From CAYTNY01 sp964439215 (GTDB taxonomy: Bacteria; Oederibacteriota; PGYV01; CAYTNY01), in NCBI GenBank assembly GCA_964439215.1, contig CAYTNY010000042.1:1-19452 (forward strand): a stretch of DNA of 19,452 nt. Direction: 5' to 3'. The notes beneath the pieces are model-generated. The model ran no database searches and was not told the origin of the DNA. It saw nothing but the letters and a program-made list of their open reading frames with translations. The translations under genes were made by a program, and so were the position numbers. This document shows, piece by piece, positions 1-6,424 of the stretch. Each line of letters begins with the position of its first letter. Positions within the stretch are counted from its first letter, which is position 1.

Positions 1-126
1 TGAGGGAAACATAAATAACTGTATGAATTAAGCGCTCCGGTATGTGCGAAAAAAAGGACTTCGATTCTATTAAGTGTTGCAATAAAACCTGCAATCCATA
101 TTAAAAAAAATTTTGCGTATTTAAAC

Positions 127-155
127 TTTACAAAGTCTTATTCATATTTTATAAT
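127..155 (+). promoter_or_regulatory. Sigma70-like promoter for the symporter operon
   Basis: A TTTACA -35 box (127-132) and a perfect TATAAT -10 box (150-155) are separated by 17 bases. Transcription would begin about 20 bases before the ATG at 185, giving a short leader. The first 126 bases of the window hold no gene or other element that I can recognise. Confidence 0.75.
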
Positions 156-184
156 ACCCGAAAATTTTATTGTTGAGGGCTTTT

Positions 185-1726
185 ATGTCAAACAAACCCA
201 GACAAAGATGGGGCTCGCGGATAGGTGTTATTATGGCTGTTGCCGGATCAGCGGTGGGGCTGGGGAACTTTCTGCGTTTTCCCGTACAGGCGGCAACCAA
301 CGGGGGCGGGGCTTTTATGATACCTTACTTTACGGCGCTGCTCATTGTGGGTATCCCTCTTATGTGGATAGAATGGACCGCGGGAAGATACGGCGGCGGT
401 TTCGGACACGGCACAGCGCCGGGTATATTTCATACAATGGGAAGAAAAAACAGATTTATAAAATATTTCGGCGTTATAGGAATGTTCGGCCCGCTGGTGA
501 TATTTCTTTATTACTGCTATATAGAATCCTGGCTTTTGGGCTTTACTGTATTTTCTCTTACGGATGCATATGCGGAAGCTGTGAGGCTGGGGCAGGTAGA
601 CAGGTATTTTTCCGACTACATAGCCGTAAAATCCGTTTTTTCGCCGGCTTATATATTCTTTCTTATAACGTTCGGTATAAACTTCAGTATATTGTATTTC
701 GGGATAAAAGGCGGAATAGAGCGCATAGCAAAAACAGCAATGCCGCTTCTTTTGGTTCTGGGAATTATACTTGCGGTAAGGGTGCTTACCCTTGACTGGA
801 GCGGGGTGAAATTTGACTGGGCCGTAAAGGACGGGCTGGGTTTTATGTGGAACCCTGATTTTAAGGCTCTTGGCAATGCAAAGGTGTGGCTGGCGGCGGC
901 AGGGCAGGTTTTCTTTACACTGAGCGTGGGGATGGGTGTGATAATAACCTATGCCAGTTATCTGAAAGAGGAAGATGATATTGCTCTTTCCGGGCTGTCT
1001 TCGGCGGGCACAAATACTTTTGCGGAAGTGATCCTGGGCGGGAGTATAGTCATACCCGCGGCTTTCGCGTTTTTCGGGCCTGAGAAAATAGTTGAGATCG
1101 CGACAAGCGGAACCTTTGCGCTTGGTTTTATAACAATGCCCCGTATTCTCGGGGAACTGCCGATGGCGTCGCTTTTTGCGTTTTTCTGGTTCTTTCTTCT
1201 GTTTTTGGCGGGAGTCACATCTTCAATCTCAATGCTGCAGCCTGCCATAGCTTTTTTTGAGGATGAGTTTGACGCATCAAGAAAGAAAGCCATTGGTATA
1301 ATCGCGGCGGTAAGTTTCGTGCTGATTCAGCCGGCAATATTTTTTATAGGAAAAGGAGTGATTGATGAACTTGATTTCTGGGGAGGCACATTTGCGCTTG
1401 TGCTGTTCGGAACGGTTGAGGCAATTCTTTTTTCATGGGTATTCGGTATTGATAAAGCATGGGAAGAGGTGCATAAAGGCGCTCAGATGAAAATACCGAA
1501 GGTGTATAAATTTATAATAAAATATATAACACCCGTATTTCTTATTGCGATTTTAACCGGCTGGCTGGTTCAGGATGCGGTTCCTGTAATTATGATGGAA
1601 AATATACCGCCGGAGAATAAAAACTATATTCTGGGAACAAGGGCTGTTCTTGCGGCAATATTTTTATTTCTGGTGATTATGGTAAAGATGGCATGGGCAA
1701 AGAGAAAAAAAGCCGGGGAGGTGTGA
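185..1726 (+). CDS. LeuT-type sodium:amino-acid symporter (NSS/SNF family)
   Basis: Inner-membrane symporter that uses the Na+ gradient to import an amino acid. The protein is 513 residues, the length of Aquifex LeuT as I recall it, and aligns with it along its whole length. TM1 carries the family signature GSAVGLGNFLRFP (21-33). Na+ ligands match LeuT: A23, N28, T245 and N277 for site 1; A342, T345 and S346 for site 2. The gate pair R31/D397 and pocket tyrosine Y110 are kept. E281 sits where LeuT has Glu290, suggesting chloride independence. About 12 membrane helices are expected. The pocket differs at S22, I106, M250 and M350 (LeuT N21, V104, F259, I359), so the substrate may not be leucine. 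I chose ATG 185, which has GAGGG five bases upstream, over TTG 170, which has no SD. A small-subunit gene follows one base after the stop. Confidence 0.95.
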   Translation: MSNKPRQRWGSRIGVIMAVAGSAVGLGNFLRFPVQAATNGGGAFMIPYFTALLIVGIPLMWIEWTAGRYGGGFGHGTAPGIFHTMGRKNRFIKYFGVIGMFGPLVIFLYYCYIESWLLGFTVFSLTDAYAEAVRLGQVDRYFSDYIAVKSVFSPAYIFFLITFGINFSILYFGIKGGIERIAKTAMPLLLVLGIILAVRVLTLDWSGVKFDWAVKDGLGFMWNPDFKALGNAKVWLAAAGQVFFTLSVGMGVIITYASYLKEEDDIALSGLSSAGTNTFAEVILGGSIVIPAAFAFFGPEKIVEIATSGTFALGFITMPRILGELPMASLFAFFWFFLLFLAGVTSSISMLQPAIAFFEDEFDASRKKAIGIIAAVSFVLIQPAIFFIGKGVIDELDFWGGTFALVLFGTVEAILFSWVFGIDKAWEEVHKGAQMKIPKVYKFIIKYITPVFLIAILTGWLVQDAVPVIMMENIPPENKNYILGTRAVLAAIFLFLVIMVKMAWAKRKKAGEV

Positions 1727-1727
1727 T

Positions 1728-1829
1728 ATGACGCTCGGCGGTATGATCATGATGGCGCTTGCGTGGGTGACGATAATTTTTCTTGTTGTTTACTGCTTTG
1801 TAAGGCTGTTTAAGGAAGAAAACAAATAG
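1728..1829 (+). CDS. MetS-like small subunit of the NSS transporter
   Basis: A 33-residue single-span membrane peptide, easily missed by gene callers. It starts with MTLGGMIMMALAW, has one hydrophobic helix (about residues 4-26) and ends in a charged tail RLFKEENK. This is the layout of the MetS family (methionine/alanine importer small subunit), known as a required partner of the NSS transporter MetP in Corynebacterium glutamicum. The ATG lies one base after the symporter stop codon, and GGGGAGGTG upstream spans the end of that gene, so the two are probably translationally coupled. The assignment rests on position, size, and the G-x-I-M-M start; peptides this short give weak homology signals. 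It probably assembles with the symporter in the inner membrane. Confidence 0.8.
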   Translation: MTLGGMIMMALAWVTIIFLVVYCFVRLFKEENK

Positions 1830-1839
1830 GAGGTATATT

Positions 1840-2718
1840 TTGAAAAAAACAGTATTGGCTATTCTTCTGTTAATGGGGCCTGTTTTGTCTGCCGGCGCAC
1901 AGGAAGTTCCTGATGAAACCAAGGATGAAAAGGCGCCTGCCGGAAAAGAAGTTTCTTTTAAACCGGAACTGGATATCATGATACATTTTTCCGAAACAGG
2001 ATTTTCAAACTGGGCCTCCGGCGGAGAAAACAGCACTTCCTGGCAGGCAGCGGTTGACGCGGGATTGATCTATGAAACGCCGCGGTTTATATGGGTGAAC
2101 GAGTTTGTATTAAAATACGGAAAATCAGAAATAGAAGGCATCGGAGGAAGAAAGCAGGAGGATAAATTAAAATTCAAAACACGTTACAACCGGAAAATCT
2201 GGGAAAATATAAATCCTTATGCGGAGTTTATGTTTGAAACCCAGCTTGCACCCGGTTTTGATTATGACCGGGAGCCGGCAGAGGAGATTTCCCGGATACT
2301 TGACCCCGCATATATAAGACAGACCGTGGGTATGTCGCTTAAGCCTGCGGATGTATTTACCATAAGAACGGGTTTTGGCATGAAACAGACACTGGCAGAG
2401 GATTTTGCCGAACGGTACATAGGACCCGGCGGCGAAACTGTAATAAACACTGCTGGAGCGAGCCTGTCTTTTCATCTGGATGCTCCGGTTATGGAGAATG
2501 TAAGACTCCGCTCGGATATGAGTTTTTTCGGCGGTTTTTATGCACTTGACCGGGTGGACGTGGAATGGGAAAATGTCATAAGCGCTGCCGTGAATGATTT
2601 TATAAAGGTGCGGTATGATTTTGTTGTTTTATATAATAAAAATACTGTTCATGCCGCACAGATAAAAAATGTTTTATCTGTGGGAATTGCCTATAGTTTT
2701 TTTAAGCAGCAAAAATAG
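1840..2718 (+). CDS. DUF3078-like outer-membrane protein
   Basis: A 292-residue secreted protein. A signal peptide (about residues 1-20, cleavage after A-G-A) is followed by a short acidic linker. The segment FSETGFSNWASGGENS (50-65) resembles the conserved NW..GG.N motif of the DUF3078 family, known mainly from Bacteroidetes and with no established function. The rest alternates polar and aromatic/hydrophobic residues, as in transmembrane beta strands, and ends in YSFF close to the C terminus, so an outer-membrane barrel is likely. The start is TTG 1840, supported by AGGAGGT five bases upstream and by the MKK signal-peptide opening. It lies ten bases after the MetS-like gene, probably in the same transcript; a role in amino-acid passage across the outer membrane is possible but only guilt by association. 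Confidence 0.7.
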   Translation: MKKTVLAILLLMGPVLSAGAQEVPDETKDEKAPAGKEVSFKPELDIMIHFSETGFSNWASGGENSTSWQAAVDAGLIYETPRFIWVNEFVLKYGKSEIEGIGGRKQEDKLKFKTRYNRKIWENINPYAEFMFETQLAPGFDYDREPAEEISRILDPAYIRQTVGMSLKPADVFTIRTGFGMKQTLAEDFAERYIGPGGETVINTAGASLSFHLDAPVMENVRLRSDMSFFGGFYALDRVDVEWENVISAAVNDFIKVRYDFVVLYNKNTVHAAQIKNVLSVGIAYSFFKQQK

Positions 2719-2731
2719 TTTGAATTTTATG

Positions 2732-2760
2732 TTGAAAAAAAAAAGATGTTGTAGTAATAT
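2732..2760 (+). promoter_or_regulatory. Sigma70-like promoter upstream of the nuclease gene
   Basis: TTGAAA (2732-2737) and TAATAT (2755-2760) with an exact 17-base spacer that is A-rich at its start. It lies just after the DUF3078-like gene and would drive the DUF151 gene and, if transcription reads through, the atp operon. Confidence 0.65.
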
Positions 2761-2820
2761 CAAAAAGTATTATTTTGAGTGCTGCTCTTGAGCAGGAATA
2801 TATTAAAGAGGGTGCATCGG

Positions 2821-3288
2821 ATGATTGAGATGAAAGTGAACGGGCTGGCAATTGACAGCACGACAAGGATGCCTGTTGTTATACTTACTGACAGCGAGGA
2901 AAAAAGATTTCTGCCTATCTGGATAGGTGTTTATGAGGCGGATGCCATCCTGGTGGCAATGGAGCATATAGATGTTCCCAGGCCGATGACCCACGATCTT
3001 ATAAAAGGAATTGTTGCGGCGCTGGATGTATCCGCGGATAAAATAATTATTCATGATATAAAGAAAAATACCTTTTTTGCGAAAGTTCTTTTGAAAAAGG
3101 ATAAGGAAGAATTTGAAGTGGATTCCCGGCCGTCAGACGCGATCGCGCTTGCGCTGCGTCTGGGGGCGCCGATATTTGTTACGGAAAGCGTGATCATGGA
3201 AGCCACTATTATGGATAAAGAAAAAGCGGCAAAAGAAATGGAAGAATTCAAAAAATTTCTGAAGGACGCAAAGCCTGAAGATTTCTGA
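2821..3288 (+). CDS. Bifunctional nuclease family protein (DUF151)
   Basis: A 155-residue cytoplasmic protein of the DUF151/BFN family, whose plant member has both RNase and DNase activity; the bacterial role is unsettled. Visible family motifs are LPIWIG (31-36), RPMTHDL (54-60), DSRPSDAIALALR (101-113) and the C-terminal FLKDAKPEDF. Length matches the stand-alone Thermotoga-type proteins. I start it at ATG 2821, preceded by AGAGGGTG six bases upstream; the in-frame GTG at 2779 has no SD and would add 14 unrelated residues. It has its own promoter, and a 50-base gap separates it from atpZ. A weak stem followed by eight T residues (3273-3302) may or may not end its transcript. Confidence 0.93.
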   Translation: MIEMKVNGLAIDSTTRMPVVILTDSEEKRFLPIWIGVYEADAILVAMEHIDVPRPMTHDLIKGIVAALDVSADKIIIHDIKKNTFFAKVLLKKDKEEFEVDSRPSDAIALALRLGAPIFVTESVIMEATIMDKEKAAKEMEEFKKFLKDAKPEDF

Positions 3289-3338
3289 AGGCAATTTTTT
3301 TTATACCTTAATGGGAACGATGTTTTGAAAGGCAATAT

Positions 3339-3560
3339 ATGGATGATGATAAAAAAGAGCTCTTTAAAAGTCTGGCAGAAGTGGGACATCTTGGTTTTAC
3401 GCTTGTTATTTCCACTTTTGCGGGGCTTGGAATAGGGATATTGATAGATAAATTAACCGGATTGTCTCCGGTTTTTACGATACTTATGCTTCTTTTCGGC
3501 GCGGTATCGGGTTTTGTATATATTTATTATGAGTTCATTAAAAATGACAGAAAAAAGTAG
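3339..3560 (+). CDS. atpZ: AtpZ/AtpI-family small membrane protein
   Basis: A 73-residue protein with a charged N terminus (MDDDKKELFKSLAEVG) and two membrane helices (about 17-37 and 44-66), ending in a basic tail. This is the AtpZ/AtpI accessory family that opens many bacterial ATP synthase operons. Members have been linked to c-ring assembly and, in alkaliphilic Bacillus, to Mg2+/Ca2+ uptake. The segment STFAGLGIGILIDKLTG is typical of the family. SD pairing is weak (AAAGG before ATG 3339). Its 3' end overlaps the next reading frame, so translation of the two is probably coupled. Confidence 0.88.
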   Translation: MDDDKKELFKSLAEVGHLGFTLVISTFAGLGIGILIDKLTGLSPVFTILMLLFGAVSGFVYIYYEFIKNDRKK

Positions 3561-3924
3561 AACCGCAGCTGTTTTTGGAGCCCTTTTTTTTATGCAGGCC
3601 GTATTGTTCTTTTTTATTGAGAGAAAATTTGTAAACGGAATGCTGACAGGCTACACGCTGGGCATTATAAATTATTTTATTATAGTATTTACCGTAAAAA
3701 AACTTATTTTAGGATCTTCGGAAGGAATGAAAACCGGAGCAAGAGTTTTAGCGGGTATTGTTTATATAATTAAGATCATTGTATTTGTGTTGATGCTGTA
3801 TATGCTTATAAAATTTAAAGAGTATTACAGTCTTTCGGGTTTTTTGACCGGTTTTACGGTGAGCCTGGCGGGAATAATAATAGAATGTACGGTTATAAAT
3901 AAAATCAAGACAATAAGGAGCTGA
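3544..3924 (+). CDS. AtpI-like ATP synthase accessory protein (subunit I)
   Basis: A small, very hydrophobic protein of about 126 residues with four predicted membrane helices arranged as two hairpins, and basic ends (MTEKSR at the start, NKIKTIRS at the end). Its position directly before atpB matches the subunit I family (AtpI), which helps assemble the c ring. Sequence conservation in this family is low, so the call rests on topology and context. The start is uncertain: ATG 3544 and ATG 3529 are both in frame and neither has a good SD; both overlap the end of atpZ (by 17 or 32 bases), which favours coupled translation. The gene stops two bases before atpB begins. Confidence 0.75.
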   Translation: MTEKSRTAAVFGALFFMQAVLFFFIERKFVNGMLTGYTLGIINYFIIVFTVKKLILGSSEGMKTGARVLAGIVYIIKIIVFVLMLYMLIKFKEYYSLSGFLTGFTVSLAGIIIECTVINKIKTIRS

Positions 3925-3925
3925 C

Positions 3926-4705
3926 ATGGGAGAATCGCTGCATTTTCAGTCACAGGTGCCTTTTTTGGATAATCATGCGTTTGCTATTGTTGTTATGATG
4001 ATCCTAGACTGGTTAATAGTAATAGGCATTATAGCTTTTGGGACAAGAAATATAAAAATGAAGCCCAAAGGCTCTCAAAACCTTGTTGAATGGGTTGTGA
4101 CTTATATAACAACATATGCGGACAATCTTATCGGCCCCAAGGCTCCCAGGTACTATCCGCTTCTTTTGATGCTTTTCTTTTATATACTGGTAGGCAACCT
4201 TATGGGGCTCGTGCCGGGGCTCTTGTCCCCGACATCAATGCTCAGCAATACAGTGGCGCTTGCGGCGGTGGTATTTATAACGGAACATTACGAAGGCATA
4301 AAAGATAAAGGCGTGGTTAAATATTTCAAACACTTTATGGGCCCCGGTACTCTTCCGGCGTGGATCAGGCCGTTTATTTTCTTTGTTGAACTGGTTTCAG
4401 AGCTTTCAAGGCCGGTTTCGCTTTCGTTCAGGCTTTTCGGAAATATAATGGCAAAAGAAATTCTGCTCGGAGTACTTATAGTCCTGGTTACAATGTTTTA
4501 TCCGCCGTCGCTGTTTCTTCAGCTGCAGCCGCCTGCAAGCGGTGTGGACGGTTTTTTAGCGGGATTTTCTTTTATACTAAGGCCGCTTATAATAATTCTT
4601 GGCACACTTTTCAGCATTGTGCAGGCAGGAGTATTTACACTTCTTACGGCGCTGTACATAGCAGGAGCGGTGGCGGCGCATGAAGAAGGAGATTCCGCGC
4701 ACTGA
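3926..4705 (+). CDS. atpB: ATP synthase F0 subunit a
   Basis: Subunit a of F0, the 259-residue membrane stator that holds the two ion half-channels beside the c ring. The essential arginine is R169 in SFRLFGN (167-173), equivalent to E. coli R210. The conserved QAGVFTLLTALYI (233-245) near the C terminus and NLMGLVPG (91-98) are also present. Five or six hydrophobic segments fit the family. The N terminus is shorter than in E. coli. ATG 3926 has AAGGAG five bases upstream. A 75-base gap to atpE contains no convincing structure apart from the atpE ribosome binding site. Confidence 0.97.
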   Translation: MGESLHFQSQVPFLDNHAFAIVVMMILDWLIVIGIIAFGTRNIKMKPKGSQNLVEWVVTYITTYADNLIGPKAPRYYPLLLMLFFYILVGNLMGLVPGLLSPTSMLSNTVALAAVVFITEHYEGIKDKGVVKYFKHFMGPGTLPAWIRPFIFFVELVSELSRPVSLSFRLFGNIMAKEILLGVLIVLVTMFYPPSLFLQLQPPASGVDGFLAGFSFILRPLIIILGTLFSIVQAGVFTLLTALYIAGAVAAHEEGDSAH

Positions 4706-4780
4706 TATACATTACCGGCGCTCTTTAATGAGTGAATAAAATATTAAAAAATCATGCAATACGATTAGGAGGTGAGTGGT

Positions 4781-5146
4781 TTGAAAAAAGCAACAGTACT
4801 TTTAATGGCAGCAGCCGTAATTGCGGTGTTTGCAGGCACTCTGTTCGCGGAGGAAGCAGCAGCCGATGCAGGAAAGGCAGCGGGCGGAAGTGTTGACTTT
4901 TTCGCTTATGTTGTACTTGCGGCAGCTCTTTCAATTGGTCTTGCCGCGCTCGGAGGCGGTATCGGAATGGGAACAGCAATATCGAAATCAACCGAAGGTG
5001 TCGCGAGGCAGCCTGAAGCAGCCGGGAAGATACAGACAATGCTTATTCTCGGACTGGCTTTTATTGAGTCGCTTAGTATCTATGCTCTTGTTATTTCGCT
5101 TATTCTGTTATTCGCAAACCCTTACACGGGTCTGTTTTTGGGATAA
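4781..5146 (+). CDS. atpE: ATP synthase F0 subunit c, with N-terminal signal peptide
   Basis: Subunit c, the rotating ion-carrying proteolipid. The start is TTG 4781, six bases after AGGAGGTG (4767-4774); an in-frame GTG at 4772 lies inside that SD and is unlikely. The product is 121 residues, about 40 longer than a typical c subunit. The extra part is a signal-peptide-like segment (MKK, hydrophobic 4-21, possible cleavage after A23) plus an Ala/Glu linker. Helix 1 has the glycine repeat GLAALGGGIGMG (53-64), the polar loop is ARQPEA (75-80), and helix 2 carries E96. E96, S97 and Y101 match the Na+ site of Ilyobacter subunit c, but its Gln32 is replaced by M63, so ion choice (H+ or Na+) cannot be read with certainty. 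Signal-peptide-bearing c subunits are known, for example in Aquifex. Confidence 0.96.
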   Translation: MKKATVLLMAAAVIAVFAGTLFAEEAAADAGKAAGGSVDFFAYVVLAAALSIGLAALGGGIGMGTAISKSTEGVARQPEAAGKIQTMLILGLAFIESLSIYALVISLILLFANPYTGLFLG

Positions 5147-5151
5147 ATACA

Positions 5152-5214
5152 AGCGGCAGGAAAAACCTGCCGCCGCACTTATAATTTACGCGACGGGCCG
5201 CGGTTTTTGCCGCT
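5152..5214 (+). promoter_or_regulatory. Intercistronic RNA structure between atpE and atpF (two alternative folds)
   Basis: Seven bases after the atpE stop is a perfect 8-bp GC-rich hairpin: GCGGCAGG (5153-5160), AAAAA loop, CCTGCCGC (5166-5173). No U tract follows, so it is not a standard terminator. The same left arm can instead pair downstream: 5152-5157 with 5209-5214, and 5161-5167 with 5202-5208, giving 13 pairs around a three-base bulge (5158-5160). The two folds exclude each other. A likely role is to protect the atpE 3' end or lower read-through into atpF, matching the high demand for subunit c. This role is inferred; the pairing is seen. Confidence 0.6.
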
Positions 5215-5238
5215 GCTTTGGATCAAGGAGGAACCGAT

Positions 5239-5724
5239 ATGGTAAAAGTTGACTGGGTTGTATTTAGTCTTCAGATCATTACTTTTTTGCTGGCAATGCC
5301 GCTTGTATGGAAACTGTATATAAGCAAACTTTCAAAAACTCTCAAAGACCGTGATGAGCTCATAAGAGGCGGTATAGACAAAGTTGAAAAAGGCAGGGAA
5401 GAGATAGAAAACTTGAAGACCGGTTATGAAAAAAAACTGGAAGACCTTAAAGCCGAGGCAAAGGCCGCCATGGAAAAAGCAGTATATGACGGCGAACAGG
5501 TAAAACAGCAGATTATGGAAGATGCAAAAACAGAAAGTTCAAGGATGCTGGAAGCCGCAAAAAAAGAGATAGAAACCGAAAAGATACGCGCCATAGAAGA
5601 GGTAAAAGGCTCTATGATCGATATCTCCATGCTGGCGGCGGAAAAAGTAATTAAAGCAAATATCACAAAAAAAGCCTCAACAGAAGCGGTTGAGCAGGCG
5701 ATGCAGGATATTTCGAAAAACTGA
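5239..5724 (+). CDS. atpF: ATP synthase F0 subunit b
   Basis: Subunit b, the peripheral stalk, 161 residues. One N-terminal membrane helix (about residues 6-27) is followed by a long, highly charged helix (about 30-150) rich in Glu, Lys and Ala, suited to the right-handed coiled coil of the b dimer. Length is normal. There is one b gene and no b' copy, so the stalk should be a homodimer. ATG 5239 has AAGGAGGA six bases upstream; TTG 5218 upstream of the SD is not the start. It follows the structured 92-base atpE-atpF gap and precedes atpH by 15 bases. Confidence 0.95.
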   Translation: MVKVDWVVFSLQIITFLLAMPLVWKLYISKLSKTLKDRDELIRGGIDKVEKGREEIENLKTGYEKKLEDLKAEAKAAMEKAVYDGEQVKQQIMEDAKTESSRMLEAAKKEIETEKIRAIEEVKGSMIDISMLAAEKVIKANITKKASTEAVEQAMQDISKN

Positions 5725-5739
5725 CAAGGATGCGTGAAA

Positions 5740-6381
5740 ATGATCAATCTCACATTACCAAAAAAATACGCTGAAGCGCTTTTTCAGCTCGCTTCGGAAC
5801 AGGGAAAGACAGAGGAAGTAAAAAAAGACCTTGGGCTCATGGTGTCATCCCTGGATTCAAATAAGAAACTTATAAAGATTCTGCGTCATCCGGGGATATC
5901 AAAAGATGAAAAAACAGCACTTGTCACAAAAGAGTTCAAAAAAACAGTTTCGAAACTGTCTCTTGATTTTCTGTGTATGCTCATAGAAAAGAAGCGTGAA
6001 TATATATTTTTTGCGGCAGCGGAAGTATTTGCGGAAAAGTGCGATGAGAGCAACGGCATAAAAAAGATGATCATTGAAACAGCCTACCCTCTCAGTCCGG
6101 CGGAAAAGAACCGGGTTGTTAAAGGGCTTGAAACAAGGTTAAAGAAAAAAGTTATGGTTGATGCAAGGGTGAATAAAGGCATTCTGGGCGGAATAATAAT
6201 AAAGGACAAAGTGATCCGGATAGACGCCAGCCTGAGCACCTGCCTTCAGGAGATGAAAAACAGTCTTAAAGCCGGGAACCCCGCGAAAGAGGGCAAAAAA
6301 AGAAAGCAAACAGCCCCGAAAAAGAAAAAAACCGCGGTTAAAAAGAAGAAAAAAAGCGTAAAAAAGAAAAAACAACAATAA
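5740..6381 (+). CDS. atpH: ATP synthase F1 subunit delta with a poly-lysine C-terminal tail
   Basis: Subunit delta joins the F1 head to the b stalk. Residues 1 to about 179 form a normal delta subunit: the N-terminal helical domain begins LTLPKKYAEALFQLA, and the C-terminal domain holds the conserved GILGGIIIKDKVIRIDAS followed by the final helix. A further tail of about 34 residues (180-213) contains 17 lysines and one arginine in clusters such as PKKKKTAVKKKKKSVKKKK, resembling histone-H1-like or nucleic-acid-binding tails and absent from textbook delta subunits. The matching DNA is A-rich (6293-6381), so a sequencing or assembly indel is possible, although the frame runs to a clean TAA. 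I prefer ATG 5740 (AAGGA nine bases upstream) to GTG 5734. Confidence 0.93.
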   Translation: MINLTLPKKYAEALFQLASEQGKTEEVKKDLGLMVSSLDSNKKLIKILRHPGISKDEKTALVTKEFKKTVSKLSLDFLCMLIEKKREYIFFAAAEVFAEKCDESNGIKKMIIETAYPLSPAEKNRVVKGLETRLKKKVMVDARVNKGILGGIIIKDKVIRIDASLSTCLQEMKNSLKAGNPAKEGKKRKQTAPKKKKTAVKKKKKSVKKKKQQ

Positions 6382-6424
6382 AATAAAAAAGAATATTCCC
6401 GTTTAATAAGAAGGAGGAAGAAAG

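Noticed and set aside
208..795. 195-codon reading frame inside the symporter gene
   Set aside because: It is an out-of-frame shadow of a conserved transporter, with a Cys/Arg-rich composition and no SD.
3273..3302. Possible terminator after the DUF151 gene (GCCT/AGGC stem, then eight T residues)
   Set aside because: The stem is only four pairs with a 12-base loop, partly inside the coding sequence, so it is too weak to call; it is mentioned only as possible partial termination.
4752..5252. Long overlapping reading frames on both strands across atpE
   Set aside because: Their translations are Arg/Leu/Gln-rich with no family resemblance, they lack ribosome sites, and they overlap a clear c-subunit gene.
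6293..6381. Programmed frameshifting on A-runs in the lysine-rich end of atpH
   Set aside because: AAAAAAG heptamers occur at 6296-6302 and 6350-6356, but their phase does not fit the canonical X-XXY-YYZ slip pattern, and the zero frame runs to a normal stop.
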